A DNA stretch of 64,000 bases from Gammaproteobacteria bacterium (GTDB lineage Bacteria; Pseudomonadota; Gammaproteobacteria; Pseudomonadales; Azotimanducaceae). The notes beneath the pieces were generated by a model. The model had not been told where the DNA came from and searched no databases. It worked only from the letters and a program-made list of their open reading frames with translations. The stretch is from NCBI GenBank assembly GCA_009839505.1, contig VXPO01000093.1, forward strand, positions 60,240-124,239. The letters are read 5' to 3'. Both the position numbers and the translations under genes were made by a program. This document shows, piece after piece, positions 1-10,800 of this stretch (position 1 is the first letter of the stretch; each line of letters begins with the position of its first letter).

Positions 1-3000
1 CTACCAGTGGTGGCGCTACGCCGCATCCTCGGCCAAGTAGCAATCAAGAAGCGCGCATCGGCGAACAAATCAGAGCGTCAGGCATGGGCCACCGACGATC
101 TGCTTTTCGTGTCCAACTACGGCGAGGGAGATGAACGCCGGATCACCTTTGCCCACTTCTCGAAGCCCAAGGACAGCCGTGACTTGCCGACACTCAAGGT
201 CCTCGGATGGGACAACCTCGACACGCCGCTCCACCTAGACCTCGTGGCTAGTGAGCTAGCTGCTCATCTCGCCTGGCCAGACGACCACGACGACCGTGCG
301 GATTGGCGCAAACGCTGGGGGGATGCCTTCAAACTAGGTCACCGGGAGGTCATCAACACCTCGAAGCAGCTCTCCGAGCGACTAGCGAAACTGGCGTGTG
401 CCATTCGCGATCGCATCCAATCTGCGCTGGATATCGAAACCGAGTCTGGCCCGCTCACTAAACTCATGAAGGCTTTCCGATCAGCGCTCGTTCATGATTT
501 GGACGAGGCTGGATTTGCCGACATGTACGCCCAGACCATCACCTACGGTCTGCTGTCGGCTCGCATAACTGACCCTGTTCGTCGCACCGCCGACGACCTC
601 GCCGCCCATATGCGTACGAACCCGTTCCTAAAGGAGCTCATGGAGACCTTCCTGCATGCGGGAGGCCGCCGGGGACAAGCTGGGGGGCGAGGCATCGATT
701 TCGACGAACTGGGCATCGCCGAGGTTGTGGAACTGCTGGACGGGGCTCACATGGAAGCAGTCGTACGTGACTTCGGTGACCGCAACCCTCTCGAGGATCC
801 GGTCATCCACTTCTATGAGCACTTCCTCGCTGCGTACGACAAGGAGCAGAAGGTCAGTCGCGGCGTTTTCTACACCCCGCGCTCGGTTGTCTCCTACATC
901 GTCCGCTCGGTTGACGAACTCTTGCGCCTCGAGTTCGGTCTCGCCGATGGTCTCGCCGACACGACAACTTGGGGTGAGATGGCCAAACGCCACAAGTTGA
1001 AGATCCCGCTAGGCGTTTCGCCGAATCTACCCTTCGTCCAAATCCTCGATCCCGCGACTGGGACAGGCACGTTTCTCGTCGAGGTAATTGACGTCGTCCA
1101 AGAAACAATGGTCGCGCAATGGAAAGCCCAGGGATACCGCGGGAAAGAGATCGACACGCTGTGGAACGACTACGTCCCAAGGAACCTCCTGCCACGGCTG
1201 CATGGGTACGAATTGCTAATGGCCCCGTATGCCATCGCACACCTAAAGATTGGACTCAAACTCTTTGAAACGGGCTATCGCTTCGAAAGCGAGGAACGGG
1301 CGCGTGTCTACCTAACGAATGCTCTGGAGCCGCCAGGAGACGACCAACGCATGCTGGACTTCCTCCCTGCGCTGGCGCACGAGGCCGAAGCGGTCAACGA
1401 GATCAAACGTAAGCAAAAGTTCACCGTGGTCATTGGCAATCCGCCATATTCAGGACTCTCTGCGAATATGGGATCGTGGATCGACGGACTATTGAAGGGG
1501 CGTCTGCTCGATGTCGCCGGGAAGGCGAGCTACTACCACGTCGATGGTGAGCCGCTTGGTGAACGAAAGGTCTGGCTCCAGGATGACTATGTGAAGTTCG
1601 TTCGCCTCTCGCAGTGGCTACTTGATGGGTCGGGTGCTGGCGTACATGGGTACATCTGCAACCACGGCTATTTGGACAATCCCACGTTTCGAGGGATGCG
1701 GCGATCGCTCATGCAATCGTTCGAGCAGATTCGGGTGCTGGATCTCCACGGGAATCTCAAGAAGAAGGAGATCCCTCCAGACCGCGGTAGAGATGCCAAC
1801 GTATTTGACATCCAACAGGGCGTGGCCATAGGACTTTTCACGAAATCCGCACCAGCTGCCCGTTGTGTCTGTCACGCCGATCTTTGGGGCGAAAGGGAAC
1901 AGAAATACCGCTGGCTAATGGGGCACAACTGCGCTGATACGAGATGGAACGAGCTGATGCCAGCCCTCCCGTTTTGCGTGTTCGAGCCTTACGACGACAC
2001 AACAACAGGAACCTACTATGGCTGGCCGGGAATCAACGAGGTGATGGCCGTCAACGTGACCGGAATCGTGACAGCGCGCGACAAATTCGTCATCGATATG
2101 GATCGGCATACCCTGCGAGATCGAGTTTGGGACCTGCGGTCGAAGTCACTGTCCGATGATGAAATCCGTTCCAAATACTTCCTCGGAAAGGGTTCGAGGA
2201 AATATCCACCTGGTGATTCGCGCGGATGGAAACTGCATTTGGCTCGGCGGAAGATCCGTGAGGATGATCGCTGGGATGACCGATACGCGCCGGTGTTGTA
2301 TCGCCCATTCGACGAGAGGGAAGTGTACTACGTACCTTGGATGGTGGATTGGCCCCGAACTGAAACGATGCCACACATGCTCGCCGGCGAGAACGTGTCA
2401 CTCGGCGTAACTCGTGCCGTGGAGGTTGGCGACGGATTCAGCCATGTCTTTGCAAGTCGCGCGATGATTCAACATCACACCGTGTCACTCAAGGAGGTGA
2501 ACTATCAGCTTCCACTCTATCTCTATCCAATGGTTGGCAAGGCCGACAGTTCTCTCTTCAGCCGCTGGCCTCGCGGCAAGAACGGTCGCTCACCCAACTT
2601 GGATTCAATGTTCGTCGAGGAGATCGCGACGGCCACCGAGCTACGGTTCGTGAGTGATGGCGTCGGTGATCTCCAAGGCACTTTCGGGCCCGAGGATGTC
2701 CTTGCTTGGGTCTATGCGGTGTTTCACAGCCCCCGCTACCGCGAACTCTATGATGCCCACCTCAAGCTTGACTTCCCCCGTGTACCGGTGCCTACAGGGC
2801 GCGAGCTATTTACAAGGATGACTGAATCTGGACATGAGCTGTTGCTGCTACATGTCCTAGAGTCTGTAAAGCTCAACGAGTTCATCACGGCGTACGCCGG
2901 GCCTCCTAACGCTGCCGTTGATCGGGTCGGATGGTCGAGTGGCACGGTCTGGCTCGATGCGGGAAAGACCAATGCCCGCGAGGACCACCTTGCAACGAAA

Positions 3001-3912
3001 CCGGGAACGATTGGGTTCCAGGGCGTACCCGAGCTGGTTTGGCGTTTTAGGATTGGTGGCTATCAGATTTGCCACAAATGGCTTTCCGATAGGAAAGGCC
3101 GGACGCTCTCTGATGACGACAGTGCCCACTACCAGAAGATCATAGTTGCCCTGAACGAGACTATCCGTACGATGGCCGAGATCGACGACGCCATCGAAGA
3201 CTACGGCGGTTGGCCCAATGCGTTCAAGGCGATGGCGGCGGAAGAACGTCCGGTTGCCTTGATGGCGGCGGAACCATCGCCGTCATACGTTGTGGACGCG
3301 AAGAATCCTCGGCCGACCTATGCGCGGTCACTCCCGGACATTGCCAGGTCGCTTCGCGCGGCGGGGATTCGTGTGCCGGAAGACAGACAGTTCACGGAGC
3401 TTGATCGAGAGGGTCAATCGTGTGCGATCTGGTGCGTGCTCTATGGGGAAGGATCTCTAAGCCAGGACGAGAGCACGGTGAAGTTGTGCGCTAGTAGACT
3501 CAGGCATTCGGGATGGGTTGACTACCAGAGGCTAGGCCCTCGGAGCGATCTCTATCGGGAGATCGACGAGACCCTCAGACGAGCAACTAGACAGGGCAAC
3601 GGCTGGCTTGACAAACCGGCGAATCTACATGTGCGGGCGTATTGTCGCTTTTCGGATATGGCCAGAGAGGACTGGCGCGACTGCGTGCTCAAAGTGATGT
3701 CTTGGTACGACGCCGCAGTGGAGCGCGACGCAGTCATCAGGGAGGCCTTTGACGATGCCCGAGAGCGTTTCGGTATCGAGCGCACGAATCTTGTCAAAGC
3801 CGTCGAGGGACCAATACGCTCTGCAATCAACAGCTGCATCCGAAAAGGCTACGTCATGCGGGAGGGTCCAGATCGGCTCGTGATGCTCGCGAGATATAGT
3901 GATCCGAGTTAG
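1..3912 (+). CDS. Type ISP-like adenine-specific DNA methyltransferase, 5' end outside the window
   Basis: The enzyme probably methylates adenine N6 as the modification (or modification plus recognition) subunit of a type ISP/Eco57I-like system. Counting from a GTG at position 7, there is VFYTP near residue 287, the AdoMet-binding motif I ILDPATGTGTF near 345, and the catalytic NPPY near 478 (GNPPYSGLS). A long target-recognition-like region follows. The frame is open to base 1, and relatives carry some tens of residues before this point, so the N-terminus is probably missing. No helicase or nuclease domain is visible in this polypeptide. About 230 residues follow the usual family end (IDDAIEDYGGWPNAF, near residue 1070). 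That extension looks helical and I do not recognise it. The gene is 175 bp upstream of the reverse transcriptase on the same strand, so a shared defence role is plausible. The methyltransferase call is firm; a linked nuclease activity is inferred. Confidence 0.85.
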   Translation, partial: LPVVALRRILGQVAIKKRASANKSERQAWATDDLLFVSNYGEGDERRITFAHFSKPKDSRDLPTLKVLGWDNLDTPLHLDLVASELAAHLAWPDDHDDRADWRKRWGDAFKLGHREVINTSKQLSERLAKLACAIRDRIQSALDIETESGPLTKLMKAFRSALVHDLDEAGFADMYAQTITYGLLSARITDPVRRTADDLAAHMRTNPFLKELMETFLHAGGRRGQAGGRGIDFDELGIAEVVELLDGAHMEAVVRDFGDRNPLEDPVIHFYEHFLAAYDKEQKVSRGVFYTPRSVVSYIVRSVDELLRLEFGLADGLADTTTWGEMAKRHKLKIPLGVSPNLPFVQILDPATGTGTFLVEVIDVVQETMVAQWKAQGYRGKEIDTLWNDYVPRNLLPRLHGYELLMAPYAIAHLKIGLKLFETGYRFESEERARVYLTNALEPPGDDQRMLDFLPALAHEAEAVNEIKRKQKFTVVIGNPPYSGLSANMGSWIDGLLKGRLLDVAGKASYYHVDGEPLGERKVWLQDDYVKFVRLSQWLLDGSGAGVHGYICNHGYLDNPTFRGMRRSLMQSFEQIRVLDLHGNLKKKEIPPDRGRDANVFDIQQGVAIGLFTKSAPAARCVCHADLWGEREQKYRWLMGHNCADTRWNELMPALPFCVFEPYDDTTTGTYYGWPGINEVMAVNVTGIVTARDKFVIDMDRHTLRDRVWDLRSKSLSDDEIRSKYFLGKGSRKYPPGDSRGWKLHLARRKIREDDRWDDRYAPVLYRPFDEREVYYVPWMVDWPRTETMPHMLAGENVSLGVTRAVEVGDGFSHVFASRAMIQHHTVSLKEVNYQLPLYLYPMVGKADSSLFSRWPRGKNGRSPNLDSMFVEEIATATELRFVSDGVGDLQGTFGPEDVLAWVYAVFHSPRYRELYDAHLKLDFPRVPVPTGRELFTRMTESGHELLLLHVLESVKLNEFITAYAGPPNAAVDRVGWSSGTVWLDAGKTNAREDHLATKPGTIGFQGVPELVWRFRIGGYQICHKWLSDRKGRTLSDDDSAHYQKIIVALNETIRTMAEIDDAIEDYGGWPNAFKAMAAEERPVALMAAEPSPSYVVDAKNPRPTYARSLPDIARSLRAAGIRVPEDRQFTELDREGQSCAIWCVLYGEGSLSQDESTVKLCASRLRHSGWVDYQRLGPRSDLYREIDETLRRATRQGNGWLDKPANLHVRAYCRFSDMAREDWRDCVLKVMSWYDAAVERDAVIREAFDDARERFGIERTNLVKAVEGPIRSAINSCIRKGYVMREGPDRLVMLARYSDPS

Positions 3913-4087
3913 CGAACTGGTAGTGCGTGGGGCCAAGACCCGGCGCTTGAACCAACCAGGGCGGGCGCGCGATGTCGGCTGAATGCAGAAACCGCCACAT
4001 TCGAGCTGTAGGCAGCACCTCGACGCTCTGGTCACTGCCAAGCGACGAGTCGAGCCCAACGTGTTGCGTGATGGTGACGGCTAGAAC

Positions 4088-7000
4088 GTGGTAGTAGCGC
4101 AGCTCCAGCCGAGCTTGGACCTTCTTCGCGAGGAGTACGTTCTTGTTCAGGCTTGGAAGAAGACGGCGAACTACATCCGTCACCACAACTGGTACGCGGA
4201 CACGCTTGATCTTGATCGTACGGCGATAAACCTGCCGACGTTCATAGGCGAACTCCGCGAACGCCTGCAGTCGGAGACCTGGCAGAATGATCCTTTGCGC
4301 ATCGTGCCAGCCCCAAAGACCCAGCGCTGGAGAGTGCGGGAAGGAGCTTGGGAGCCTGCCGAGAAGGGGACGACTGCCGCACGGCTGAGGCCCCTTGCCC
4401 ATGTCAGTCTGGCCGACCAGGTGCTAGCGACGGCGCTTATGCTCTGTCTCGCCGACCGGGTCGAGACAATGCAGGGGGACCCGCGGCTGCGGGAGCATGA
4501 CTTGGTGTCGCGAAAACGGGTGGTTTCCTACGGCAACCGTTTGTTTTGCGACGAGATTGTTGGCGAACTGCGCCATCGGTGGGGATCTGCGAGGCTCTAC
4601 CGAGCGTACTACGAGGACTACCGCGCGTTCCTCCGACGACCGGAACTCGCCGCCGAGTCGATGCCGCTGACCGACGATGTCCGTACTTACGTCGTACATG
4701 CAGATTTGAGGCAGTTTTACGATCGCGTGCGTCCAGATCGGCTTTCTGCAGCCATCAATCGCGTTCGCCGTGATAGTGATGACTCGTCGTTCTTTTCTCT
4801 CGCGACGACCGTGCTCGATTGGGGCTGGCATCCCAGAGATGCAACGACCGTAGGGATCTATGCCAAGCAGGCGGAGCTTGACGACTTTGAGAGGGTTGCA
4901 TTGCCACAGGGCCTCGTCGCCTCAGGTTTCTTTGCCAACGTGGTGCTACTTGCTTTCGATGAAGCTCTGCGCGCGATGATCGGAAGTGAGATAGCTAAAG
5001 GGATGCAGCTGGCGGATTCGTGCCGATACGTTGACGACTTGCGGATCCTGATACGGGTGGACGCGAATTCGGCTGGATCCTTGCAGGATCTTGAGGACGT
5101 CGTTTCCGAATGGCTCGGTCAAACCCTAAGTGAGCATGCAATCGGCCTATCGTTGTCGCATGAGAAGACGCAGATTGCTGCGCTCGGCGGCGACGAACGA
5201 CCACTCGTGCGTCAGAGCGCGAAGATGAACCGCCTCCAGTCTGCGGTGTCGTGCGGGTTTGACGCGCTTGGTGGGGAGGAGATTCTCGATGCCATCCAGG
5301 GTTTGATGCGTGCGCAGGAGGCACTGAGCGTCGGCGATGACAGTGGCTGGCAGTTGTCCCCGGTTCCAGATGTGCGCGATGAGACGGTCGCAAGATTCGG
5401 CGCTGCCCGATACAGAACTACGTTCCGTTCTATAAGACCGCTCCTGCAAGACGACGATGCGCGGGTCGAACCGGAAGATCGTAAAGGCGGTGCTCGGAAC
5501 AGCGGACAAGTGCGCGTGGCGCGTACGCGACAAGAACTAGACGAGGATGCGAGGGCCTTTGCTTTGGGTCTGATCCAACGTTGGATCAACGATCCATCGA
5601 ACGTTCGCCTGCTGCGGATCGGACTCGATCTCTGGCCTGACGTTGAACTGTTGCGGGAAGTCCTCGCACTGCTGCGCCCGTTCACCGAAAAAGGAGGGCG
5701 TCGAAAGGAGCCAAGAAGAGTCGCATGGTACTGCCTCGCTGAAGTCTTGCGTGCGGGGGCCACGGAGACGGGTCTTGTACCGGATGTCGAATCGCTCCCG
5801 TCGGGAATCATCCTTGAGTCCTACCGAGAGCAGCTTCGCGAGGAGGCCACCCGCCTTGTTGGCTTACCAGGCCCGACAATTCCTTGGTATCTCCGACAGC
5901 AAGCGCTGTTGTTCCTTGCCGTCTCCAATCCTGCCGAGGCACCTGTAGCGCGCACTGGAACGGTACCGGAAACACGGCACTACCGCGAGCTGATCCGGTT
6001 TCTTCGGGGCGAAGGAGAGCGTATCCGGAGTACGGACTTCGCAACCCTTGCGGTGCTTGCCAGACGAGCGTTCGTTGATTGCGAACACGCAATTGAACTG
6101 ACGGAACCTGGACTTACTGTTGCGCGCGTGCGGCAGCTTGCCATGAGGGACCCGTCATTGCTTGTCGAGCTTATCGACACCGAACACGGCCCTCACGTCG
6201 ATGTCACGGATCTACCGGCACGCACTCGTGAGGATCTCTGTCTGTCGTCGGAGAGTTCTGAGGGGAAGCTCGACACGTTGAGCAACGTCGTCCTGAACAC
6301 GCATCCCAACGGTACTCTTCGGAACGAGCTCTCGCTGTTGCGCTTCGCGATGGCTTTCCTCAAACAGTGGGAGAAGCAAGAGTCTCCGCCGCGGGTTATC
6401 GCTCCGGGACAGGTCACCATGTGTCTCGTCGAGGACAGTTCGGTTGCTCGAATTGATCGACTAAGAATCCTGAGCAGTCGCGCCGACCCATCGGGCTCAC
6501 TGTACGAGCCACCATCGTGGTGCGAAGCCCACGAGCGGTGGCGCTTCCAGCTCGGCTTCCTGTTGCGTTTCATCTTGGCCGGACAACCCGACTTCACTCG
6601 GCTTGTCCGAAGGGCGAGTTGGAAAGAGTCTGAGTCGTGCTACCGAGCCGCCGAGAGTCACTGGTATCAGCGGTTGTACGGTCTCTACAACGGACAATCG
6701 GCATTCGGAGACGACTGGCTGCCCATCACGGACTGGGTAGAAAGGTTCCTTCTCGCCCTTCTACGCTGGCCCGGATGCCGGTCTTTGGATGGCTTCGGTT
6801 GGGTGGCAGAAGGCACCGAAGAGGCGAGGGCACGAATTGGCCAAAGGATCACAGAGCTTGAGGAGCGTCGTGGCAACGCGACAGGCACACTAATTCTGCC
6901 GCTGCTGGCAAGACGACCGACACTGACCAATGCTGACCGACCGTTGCGTGCTTGCTTAGTCCAGACGGTGGTGCCGGCGGATGACGACTTCCAACCAAAG

Positions 7001-7837
7001 GACTTGGTGCTCAACGACCCCGCAACTCGGCGAAGGCACCGCAATCACCTCTCGGCGGCGCTCGCAGCCGTAGAGCGGATGCTGGCGCTGCGTGGGACTC
7101 ACAAGGGAAGGGAGGGACAGCTCGACTGGCTGATCCTTCCGGAACTCGCTGTCCATCCAAATGACATCCGTACGCATCTGGTTCCGTTCGCACGAGCTCA
7201 CAGGGCGATCATCCTCACAGGGCTGACCTACCAGGAGCTGATCGCTGGGGAACCGTTTGTGAATTCAGCCCTTTGGGTGATTCCGGAGTGGTCGGACGCC
7301 TTTGGATTGCAGATCACGACGCGCCGTCAGGGCAAGGCTCATCTTGCCCCGACTGAGCTAGAGTTCAACAGCGGTGGTGCGGACGTAGTCCAAGGCTTTC
7401 GGCCTTGTCAGTGGTTGATCGGCTACCCTTGGTGCAGACCGCACCGTAACCGGCCCGTCTGGCTCACTGCAGCGGTGTGCTACGACGCGACGGATCTCGG
7501 TCTAGCAGCAGATCTGAGGGACCTATCGGATGTATTAGCGATCCCCGCGCTCAACAAGGATGTGAAGACGTTCGACCAGATGGCATTGGCGCTGCACTAC
7601 CACATGTTCCAACTCGTGGTCGTCGCCAACAACGGAAAATACGGGGGGAGCAACGCCTACTGGCCTCGAAGCGATCCTCACATTAGGCAGGTCTTCCACA
7701 CGCACGGGCAACCCCAAGCTTCGATCTCGTTCCTAGAAGTCGACGACATTGGCGCGTTTCTGAAACGGCACGACGTGCCGGGAACCAAGACGGCCGATTG
7801 GAAGCACCCTCCCGCGGGAACGAACACAACGCCTTAA
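4088..7837 (+). CDS. Reverse transcriptase-nitrilase fusion, DRT type 1 (UG1)-like anti-phage protein
   Basis: A 1249-residue two-domain protein. The N-terminal third is a reverse transcriptase: motif A is HADLRQFYD with Asp206, a motif-B-like PQGLVASGFFAN follows, and the catalytic box is YVDD at residues 314-317. The C-terminal 250 residues are a carbon-nitrogen hydrolase (nitrilase) with its triad apparently intact: Glu1019 in ILPELAV, Lys1083 in RRQGKAH and Cys1131 in AVCYD. The middle 500 residues are probably helical. RT plus C-terminal nitrilase defines the UG1/DRT type 1 defence reverse transcriptases; related groups such as UG5 also carry nitrilases, so the subtype is inferred. The start is the GTG at 4088. 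The stop is 10 nt before the helicase start, which has AAGGAG upstream, so these two genes form an operon. Both active sites look functional. The nitrilase substrate is unknown. Confidence 0.88.
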   Translation: MVVAQLQPSLDLLREEYVLVQAWKKTANYIRHHNWYADTLDLDRTAINLPTFIGELRERLQSETWQNDPLRIVPAPKTQRWRVREGAWEPAEKGTTAARLRPLAHVSLADQVLATALMLCLADRVETMQGDPRLREHDLVSRKRVVSYGNRLFCDEIVGELRHRWGSARLYRAYYEDYRAFLRRPELAAESMPLTDDVRTYVVHADLRQFYDRVRPDRLSAAINRVRRDSDDSSFFSLATTVLDWGWHPRDATTVGIYAKQAELDDFERVALPQGLVASGFFANVVLLAFDEALRAMIGSEIAKGMQLADSCRYVDDLRILIRVDANSAGSLQDLEDVVSEWLGQTLSEHAIGLSLSHEKTQIAALGGDERPLVRQSAKMNRLQSAVSCGFDALGGEEILDAIQGLMRAQEALSVGDDSGWQLSPVPDVRDETVARFGAARYRTTFRSIRPLLQDDDARVEPEDRKGGARNSGQVRVARTRQELDEDARAFALGLIQRWINDPSNVRLLRIGLDLWPDVELLREVLALLRPFTEKGGRRKEPRRVAWYCLAEVLRAGATETGLVPDVESLPSGIILESYREQLREEATRLVGLPGPTIPWYLRQQALLFLAVSNPAEAPVARTGTVPETRHYRELIRFLRGEGERIRSTDFATLAVLARRAFVDCEHAIELTEPGLTVARVRQLAMRDPSLLVELIDTEHGPHVDVTDLPARTREDLCLSSESSEGKLDTLSNVVLNTHPNGTLRNELSLLRFAMAFLKQWEKQESPPRVIAPGQVTMCLVEDSSVARIDRLRILSSRADPSGSLYEPPSWCEAHERWRFQLGFLLRFILAGQPDFTRLVRRASWKESESCYRAAESHWYQRLYGLYNGQSAFGDDWLPITDWVERFLLALLRWPGCRSLDGFGWVAEGTEEARARIGQRITELEERRGNATGTLILPLLARRPTLTNADRPLRACLVQTVVPADDDFQPKDLVLNDPATRRRHRNHLSAALAAVERMLALRGTHKGREGQLDWLILPELAVHPNDIRTHLVPFARAHRAIILTGLTYQELIAGEPFVNSALWVIPEWSDAFGLQITTRRQGKAHLAPTELEFNSGGADVVQGFRPCQWLIGYPWCRPHRNRPVWLTAAVCYDATDLGLAADLRDLSDVLAIPALNKDVKTFDQMALALHYHMFQLVVVANNGKYGGSNAYWPRSDPHIRQVFHTHGQPQASISFLEVDDIGAFLKRHDVPGTKTADWKHPPAGTNTTP

Positions 7838-7847
7838 GGAGTTCCCA

Positions 7848-10800
7848 ATGAAGAGCTTCGCCGCTGGCGCACGCCGCTTGCCGCCCCATCACATCACCAT
7901 CCGTGTGCCTTGGCACGACGACGGCTGGACGGGACACGTTTGCAGCCGCCCGCTCGACAACACCAGCTGCTTGATCCTTCCTCGGATCGGTGGAGGCCGA
8001 CGCGATGACGTCGAGGTACGCTGCGCGGGTCAACGGCTCGATGAACTTGACCAGTCCGATTTGCCGCCCTGCATGGCCGAGCGCGTCTCATTCATGGCGC
8101 CTTTCGAACTAACCCGGACGATGACGCACCCTTACAAGGACATCTTTCCCGAGACCCACGGCCACATCGCACCCACCCGCTTTGCGCAACCGGCGTACTC
8201 CGCTGCTTGCGTGCCATTTCGATGGATGCTGCGCGGGAAGATCGAGGGGAATGTGAGGGAGGGCGAGATCGGGATTGCGGAGCGCCTAAAGATCGGCTGG
8301 ATCCCGGATCGAGAACCGGATATCCGCAATCGCCAGGGAGACGAGGTCGACACGGCTTGGGCCCAGGAGAGCGAGAACCAGCTCGCTCTATTGGACACCT
8401 TTTTCGGCGCTGTCCGGCCGGAGGAGTCGCTTTGCTTCTTCTATGCCAAACGCACGCCACTTTCGGAGCAGTCCCGGCGGGTGATCATCGGCGTGGGCCG
8501 AGTTCTTTCTGTGGGCGAGTCCACCGAATACGAAAACGATGTCGAGAACCCGCCGCTCCGTTGCGCCCTCTGGGAGCGCAACGTGGGCCATTCGGTTCGG
8601 CCCGGTTTCGAGGACGGTTTCCTGTTTCCATATCAGGAGGCGCTGGCGCTCGCGGAACGGGAGGGGCTCGACCCCGAGGAGTTCGTGGCCTTTGCTCCCG
8701 ACGAGTGTTTCGACGCCTATTCCTACGGCTCGGAACACCTGTCACACGATGGCGCCGTGGCCTCCCTCGTGACCTGTGCGGCGGCACTACATCGGATTCG
8801 TGGGCGGATCGAGGGACCGTGGGACGAGGCGCTCGCCTGGGTCGATAGACAGCTCAATCGCCTGTGGAAGGCACGGGGGGCGTTTCCGGGCCTTGGCTCG
8901 GCGCTATCCGCGTTCGGCTACGAGTGGGGCTTCCAACACGGGAGTCTGCTTGCGTACGAGATCGAGCTCCTTCGAGAACGCCAGGGTGACGCCGATCCGT
9001 GGGCGGTCGTCGATTCTGTGATGGACGATCCATCGAAGCTCGGTGGGCCTGTGGCGGATCTCCTGAAGGAGGGACTGCGGACTGGCTGGAAGCGTCTAGC
9101 CCACGAACGGCGAGCGCTTCTCAAGCTGCTCGCCCGTTGCTCCGTCTCGGAGGAGCAGGCGCTCCGCATTTACGACACGACTGCCCGAGCGGAGGCTGGG
9201 ATCGAGGCTGGCGATGCAGAGCTGCTGGACAATCCGTACGTCCTCTTCGAGGCTGACCGTCACACCGCGAACCCAATAGCCTTTGGTTCGGTGGACCGAG
9301 GCATGTTTCCAGATGAAGGCGTGCGGGAGCAGTTCCCCATGACGGGGCCGAGTCTTGTCGAAGATCCCGCGGACGCGCGGCGTGTACGCGCATTGGTGGT
9401 CGACCTGCTTGAGGAGGCAGCAAGGAGTGGACACACGCTGTTGCCACGGAACTGGGTCATCCAGAGGGCACGGGAGCGTGCCCTGCAGCCGCCTTGTCCG
9501 CTGGGTGAGAACATACTCGACGCCTCGGAGGAGAGTTTCGGCTCGCTTGTGGTGGTCAGCGCAACCCGCACGGGCGAGCCCGCCTACCAGGTGGACCGGC
9601 TCACTGAGTGCCGTAGGATCATCCGTCGCGAAGTGCTTGGTCGAGTCAAGGGCAAGAGACATAGCGCAGATCTCTACTGGCGTGGGCTCGTAGATGAGGG
9701 GATCGCTGAACCGCTGCCTCTAGATCCGGAAGAGCGTGAACTGGAGGAACGTGCGCGGTGCGAGAAGGCGGCGGCGCTCGAGCAGCTTTTTGGCTCGCGT
9801 CTTTGCACACTGATCGGCCCGGCAGGGACAGGCAAGACAACGTTGCTCCGGATGCTCTGCTCTATCCCCGCCGTTGCTGACAAGGGACTGCTGCTCCTCG
9901 CACCCACGGGCAAGGCCCGTGTCCGCTTGGAAGAGCAAACCGAGATGCGCGGTTCAGGCCAAACACTGGCCGAGTTCCTGATCCGGCGCCAGCGTTACGA
10001 CGGTGAGACGGGAGCCTACTATCCTAATCCAAAGGCTCCCCGATCCGACGAATACCGCACGGTGATCGTCGATGAGTGCTCGATGCTGACCGAGGAGCAA
10101 CTCGCAGCGCTGATCGACTCGCTCCGCAACGTTGAACGGCTTGTGCTAGTTGGGGACCCTCGCCAACTGCCGCCGATTGGTGCAGGTCGGCCGTTTGTAG
10201 ACATCGTCCGAGAGCTCGCGCCGGGGAACATCGACGCGGACTTTCCGCGGTCCGCACCGGGCTATGCAGAACTCATGATCCCACGACGGCAGCAGGGAGA
10301 CGCACGCGCCGACGTGCTTCTGGCATCGCATTTCAGCGGCCGCCCGCTGGATCCTGGGGCAGACGCCGTGCTGGACGAGGGCGCGGAAGGACTCGACGAG
10401 CGTCTCCGCCTCGTCCAATGGAACCACCCTCAGGAGTTGCAGGAGAGGCTTGTGACCGAGCTAGTCCAAGCCCTTGATCTCGCCGGCCCGGACGACGAAC
10501 TGGGCTTCGAAGAATCATTAGGCGGTGCGCGGTACGGGGACATCCCCTGGGCTTTCTTTTGGAACCGGTTCGGCGATAACCCGGGAGCGGCCGATAGCGC
10601 GGACGATTGGCAGATGCTCTCACCTGTGCGTGCCGGGCTCGTGGGGGTGGACGCGCTCAACCGGCTCGTCCAGGCAAGGTTCCGAGGCAAGGTGCGAGAG
10701 CTTGCCGAAAGGCAAGGTTGGGGCCGCAAGGTGCCGCGTCCGATTGGCCCGCAAACACTCCTATACGGCGACAAGGTCATTAACGTCATCAATCAACGTC

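Noticed and set aside
3913..4087. Non-coding RNA for the reverse transcriptase in the 175-bp gap
   Set aside because: Some DRT families use an adjacent ncRNA, but I see no convincing conserved structure or terminator here; covariance with homologues would be needed.
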